DNA of 7,171 bases from an uncultured Methanobrevibacter sp. (lineage in GTDB: Archaea > Methanobacteriota > Methanobacteria > Methanobacteriales > Methanobacteriaceae): NCBI RefSeq assembly GCF_937906425.1, contig NZ_CALCYR010000127.1, forward strand, positions 1 to 7,171. Reading direction: 5' to 3'. The first letter of the stretch is position 1. Each line of letters opens with the position of its first letter. The notes under the pieces were generated by a model that was given only the letters and a program-made list of their open reading frames with translations, was not told where the DNA came from and did not search any database. Below are positions 5,415 through 7,171 of this stretch, piece after piece. The position numbers and the translations under genes were made by a program.

Positions 5415-6092
5415 ATGCTTAAAAGAATAAATTTAACTGGAAACCCTAATTTAGGGGTTTACATATCTGTTAATGATGAAGTAGCTATTGTTCCTTTTAA
5501 CCTTCCTGTTGAAATGGAATCTGTTATAAAAGAAGCATTGGAAGTTGATATTATCAGAACTTCCATCGCAGGTTCTAATTTGAATGGGGTTTTATCAGTA
5601 GGAAATTCCAATGGATTTGTAGTCTCCCCATATATAAATGAAAGGGAGATTGACGTATTGGAATCTGCTGGACTTAATATTGGATTGCTTCCTGGAAAGT
5701 TCACTGCTGTAGGAAATATAATTGCAGTGAATGATAATGGGGCTATGGTAGGTCCTGAAATTGGGGAAGATGCAATAAAGGTACTTGAGGATACCTTTAA
5801 GGTTCCTGTTGAAACATACCAGTTTGCAGATTCTAAAATCCTTGGTTCAGCAAGTCTTGTTACAAATAATGGTGCTTTATTGCACAGAGACTCCTTGTCT
5901 GAAGAGATTGCATATATTGAAGAATTCTTTAAGGTTGATGCAAATATTGGAACAGTCTGTAAGGGTATGCCTCTTGTAGGTGCATGTGCAATTGCAAACT
6001 CTAAGGGAGTCATGGTTGGTGAAAGTACTACTGGTCCTGAAATGGCTAGAATTGAAGAGGCTTTAGGTTTCTTGGATTTCGGTGATTTTTAA
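5415..6092 (+). CDS. eif6: Translation initiation factor 6 (aIF6)
   Basis: aIF6 binds the large subunit at its intersubunit face and stops premature joining with the small subunit; it is the archaeal form of eIF6/Tif6. The 225 residues match archaeal length and lack the extra eukaryotic C-terminal tail. Five pentein repeats of about 44 residues can be followed by recurring hydrophobic-Gly-xx-xx-Asn patterns: GVYISVNDEVAIVP, GVLSVGNSNGFVVSP (58-72), NIIAVNDNGAMVGPE, SASLVTNNGALLHR and ACAIANSKGVMVG. The ATG at 5415 follows AAGGA at 5403-5407. It comes 58 bp after L31e and precedes LX by 148 bp containing exact repeats. This gene order is typical of the archaeal L39e-L31e-IF6-LX-prefoldin cluster. 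Identity is firm. Confidence 0.97.
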   Translation: MLKRINLTGNPNLGVYISVNDEVAIVPFNLPVEMESVIKEALEVDIIRTSIAGSNLNGVLSVGNSNGFVVSPYINEREIDVLESAGLNIGLLPGKFTAVGNIIAVNDNGAMVGPEIGEDAIKVLEDTFKVPVETYQFADSKILGSASLVTNNGALLHRDSLSEEIAYIEEFFKVDANIGTVCKGMPLVGACAIANSKGVMVGESTTGPEMARIEEALGFLDFGDF

Positions 6093-6154
6093 CTGAAACT
6101 GAATGAATTACTAAAGCGAAATTTAATCAGATATGTATGTCTGACTACTTAAAT

Positions 6155-6213
6155 GTAGTTTAGTATGATGATTAATGATTTGGCTACTAGAGTAGTTTAG
6201 TATGATGATTAAT
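6155..6213. repeat. Pair of exact 22-bp direct repeats upstream of LX
   Basis: An identical 22-base sequence starting GTAGTTTAG and ending GATGATTAAT lies at 6155-6176 and 6192-6213, a period of 37 bp, with 15 bases between. The second copy ends 27 bases before the LX start codon, within the expected leader or promoter zone. Each copy contains ATGATGA. Exact identity in a non-coding gap suggests recent duplication or a conserved binding site. Function is not known. Confidence 0.85.
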
Positions 6214-6240
6214 TATAGTATTTTATGAAGAGGGATTGTT

Positions 6241-6465
6241 ATGAAAACTAAAATTTATAGAATTAAAGGCAGCTTCGTAATGGGTAGTGAAACACAAGTT
6301 TTCACTAAAGAGCTTAAAGCAATTAAAGAAGAAGACATTTATGAAAAACTTTATTCTGTATTTGGAAGTAAACACGGAATAAAAAGAAATCAAGTTAACA
6401 TTGAATCCATTGAAGAGATTTCTGAGGATGAAGTATTAGATCCTATTGTACAAGCAATTATCTAG
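6241..6465 (+). CDS. rpl18a: 50S ribosomal protein L18a/LX (eL20)
   Basis: This is a small archaeal large-subunit protein equivalent to part of eukaryotic L18a (eL20). The 74 residues are the normal length for archaeal LX. They begin MKTKIYRIKGSF, followed by FTKELKAIKEEDIYEKLYSVFGSKHGIKRNQVNI (21-54), which carries the family's VxSxxGSkHxxKRxxIxI-type core, and end with IEEISEDEVLDPIV. The start is set by AGAGGG at 6229-6234, six bases before the ATG. Exact 22-bp repeats lie just upstream. A T-rich stretch (6479-6495) follows before prefoldin alpha. Identity is firm. Confidence 0.95.
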   Translation: MKTKIYRIKGSFVMGSETQVFTKELKAIKEEDIYEKLYSVFGSKHGIKRNQVNIESIEEISEDEVLDPIVQAII

Positions 6466-6477
6466 ATGAATTCATTT

Positions 6478-6496
6478 GATTTTTTATTTTTTCAAT
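6478..6496 (+). terminator. Possible weak oligo-T termination site between LX and prefoldin alpha
   Basis: GATTTTTTATTTTTTC lies in the 56-bp gap after LX. Two six-T runs could cause partial termination in an archaeon and so lower prefoldin relative to LX. It may equally be background AT richness, and the close spacing argues for read-through. Confidence 0.25.
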
Positions 6497-6521
6497 GATT
6501 GTTATAATCTAAGGTGTTAAA

Positions 6522-6959
6522 ATGGAAGACCAGCAAAAATTACAACAGATTTTAAGTCAACTTGAAGTTTATAAATCCCAAACTGAGTTATACCAAACTC
6601 AGATTGATGCGGTTCAAGCTTCACTTACTGAAATTAGAATTTTAGAATCTACATTAGATGATATTAGTGGTAAAGACACCATAGAAACTTTAGTTCCTCT
6701 TGGTGCTGGCTCCTTCATTAATGCAGAGATTAAAAATGAAGATAAAGTTATTATGAGTCTTGGTTCAGGTGTTGCTGTTTCCAAAACTTTTGCAGAAGCA
6801 AAAGAAACAACTGCTGCACAGAAAAAAGAGCTTGAAGATACTTTAGACAAATTATTTGCAGATCTTCAACAAATAACTGACATTGTTGCTCAACTTTCTC
6901 CACAAGCTGAACAATTAATGGCTAAAGTTCAAGGTCAAATGGGACAACAACCTTACTAG
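6522..6959 (+). CDS. pfdA: Prefoldin alpha subunit
   Basis: Prefoldin is the jellyfish-shaped (alpha2 beta4) ATP-independent chaperone that captures unfolded chains and passes them to the thermosome. The 145 residues show an N-terminal coiled coil (about 2-50, MEDQQKLQQILSQLEVYKSQ and following, rich in Gln, Leu and Ile heptads). Then come the double beta-hairpin region TLVPLGAGSFINAEIKNEDKVIMSLGSGVAVSKTFAEAKE (56-95), with the alpha-subunit signatures PLGxGxFIxAxI and LGxGxxVxKxxxEA, and a C-terminal coiled coil (about 96-136) ending QGQMGQQPY. The start follows AAGGTG at 6511-6516 by five bases. In related archaea ftsY usually follows; here T-rich tandem repeats occupy the rest of the window. 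Identity is firm. Confidence 0.96.
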   Translation: MEDQQKLQQILSQLEVYKSQTELYQTQIDAVQASLTEIRILESTLDDISGKDTIETLVPLGAGSFINAEIKNEDKVIMSLGSGVAVSKTFAEAKETTAAQKKELEDTLDKLFADLQQITDIVAQLSPQAEQLMAKVQGQMGQQPY

Positions 6960-6964
6960 TCTCA

Positions 6965-7029
6965 TTTACTCTTTTTAAACTTTATCTACTTTTCTTTTTT
7001 ACTAATTTTACTTTTTTTATTTAATTTTT
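6965..7029 (+). terminator. Oligo-T terminator region after prefoldin alpha
   Basis: After the stop codon the plus strand carries repeated T-runs (CTCTTTTTAAAC, CTTTTCTTTTTTAC, ACTTTTTTTATT) with few purines. This is the usual look of archaeal U-tract termination and marks the likely end of the L39e-to-prefoldin transcript. The following tandem repeat adds more T-tracts. Confidence 0.6.
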
Positions 7030-7171
7030 AACTTTTTTAGAGTTTTATTATTTTTATTTTTTTATTAGGCTATTTTTATTATTTTTTAACTTTTTTAGAG
7101 TTTTATTATTTTTATTTTTTTTTATTAGGCTATTTTTATTATTTTTTAACTTTTTTAGAGTTTTATTATTT
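7030..7171. repeat. Tandem repeat of 58-60 bp, T-rich, cut by the right edge
   Basis: Three copies begin with AACTTTTTTAGAGTTTTATT at 7030, 7088 and 7148. The first unit is 58 bp and the second 60 bp, the difference being two extra T in a homopolymer. The third is truncated after 24 bases by the end of the window. Each full unit carries TATTAGGCTATTTTTATT near its end. All other bases agree between the two full units, so the duplication is recent or kept uniform. Each unit carries several T-runs and could act as a terminator. Confidence 0.9.

Noticed and set aside
5459..6013. Minus-strand frame of 184 codons opposite aIF6
   Set aside because: It is antisense to a certain aIF6 gene, shows no recognisable motifs, and no ribosome site was seen; a shadow.
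6155..6213. C/D box guide RNA suggested by the two ATGATGA boxes
   Set aside because: No CTGA D or D' box follows either copy at suitable spacing on the plus strand and no terminal stem is visible; both boxes are simply part of the same 22-bp duplication.
7030..7171. CRISPR array
   Set aside because: Units are contiguous and nearly identical along their whole length, with no unique spacers between short repeats.

Overview
The window is AT-rich and looks like gut-derived DNA from two sources. From about position 1190 to the right end it is a methanogenic archaeon of the Methanobacteriales, most likely Methanobrevibacter or a close relative. The grounds are very low GC, archaeal-only proteins (RNase P component 4, S19e, L39e, L31e, aIF6, LX/L18a, prefoldin alpha), Shine-Dalgarno sites of GGTG/GGAG type before most genes, and gene order matching the archaeal translation cluster. 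From 1 to about 1190 the DNA is bacterial. Positions 1-369 (minus strand) encode the C-terminal end of a bacterial-type FtsY of clostridial character. Positions about 370-1188 (minus strand) have clearly higher GC and encode part of a Thr/Ser/Glu-linker surface or secreted protein of a gut Firmicutes (Ruminococcus-like) kind. The three blocks most likely meet at artificial (assembly or amplification) junctions near 361-381 and 1165-1191.

Archaeal layout, all on the plus strand: adenylate kinase/Fap7 homologue (1336-1932); a 361-bp AT-rich gap; RNase P component 4 overlapping a YhbY-type RNA-binding protein (2294-2891); a 345-bp repeat-bearing gap; S19e (3237-3677); PDCD5-like DNA-binding protein (3735-4100); a PP-loop ATPase of unknown role (4174-4755); L39e (4929-5084, 51 codons) almost touching L31e (5096-5356); aIF6 (5415-6092); LX/L18a (6241-6465); prefoldin alpha (6522-6959); then T-rich terminator DNA running into a 58-60 bp tandem repeat cut by the right edge.

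The archaeal genes share one theme, making and using ribosomes. Fap7 homologues and S19e act in small-subunit maturation, RNase P matures tRNA, YhbY-type CRM proteins bind ribosomal precursors, and aIF6 keeps subunits apart. L31e and L39e lie near the nascent-chain exit tunnel, and prefoldin receives unfolded chains. The PP-loop protein sits inside this cluster without a known job. Short direct repeats occupy most of the longer gaps (before S19e, on both sides of the PP-loop gene, before LX, and after prefoldin). They are the main structure that the genes do not explain.
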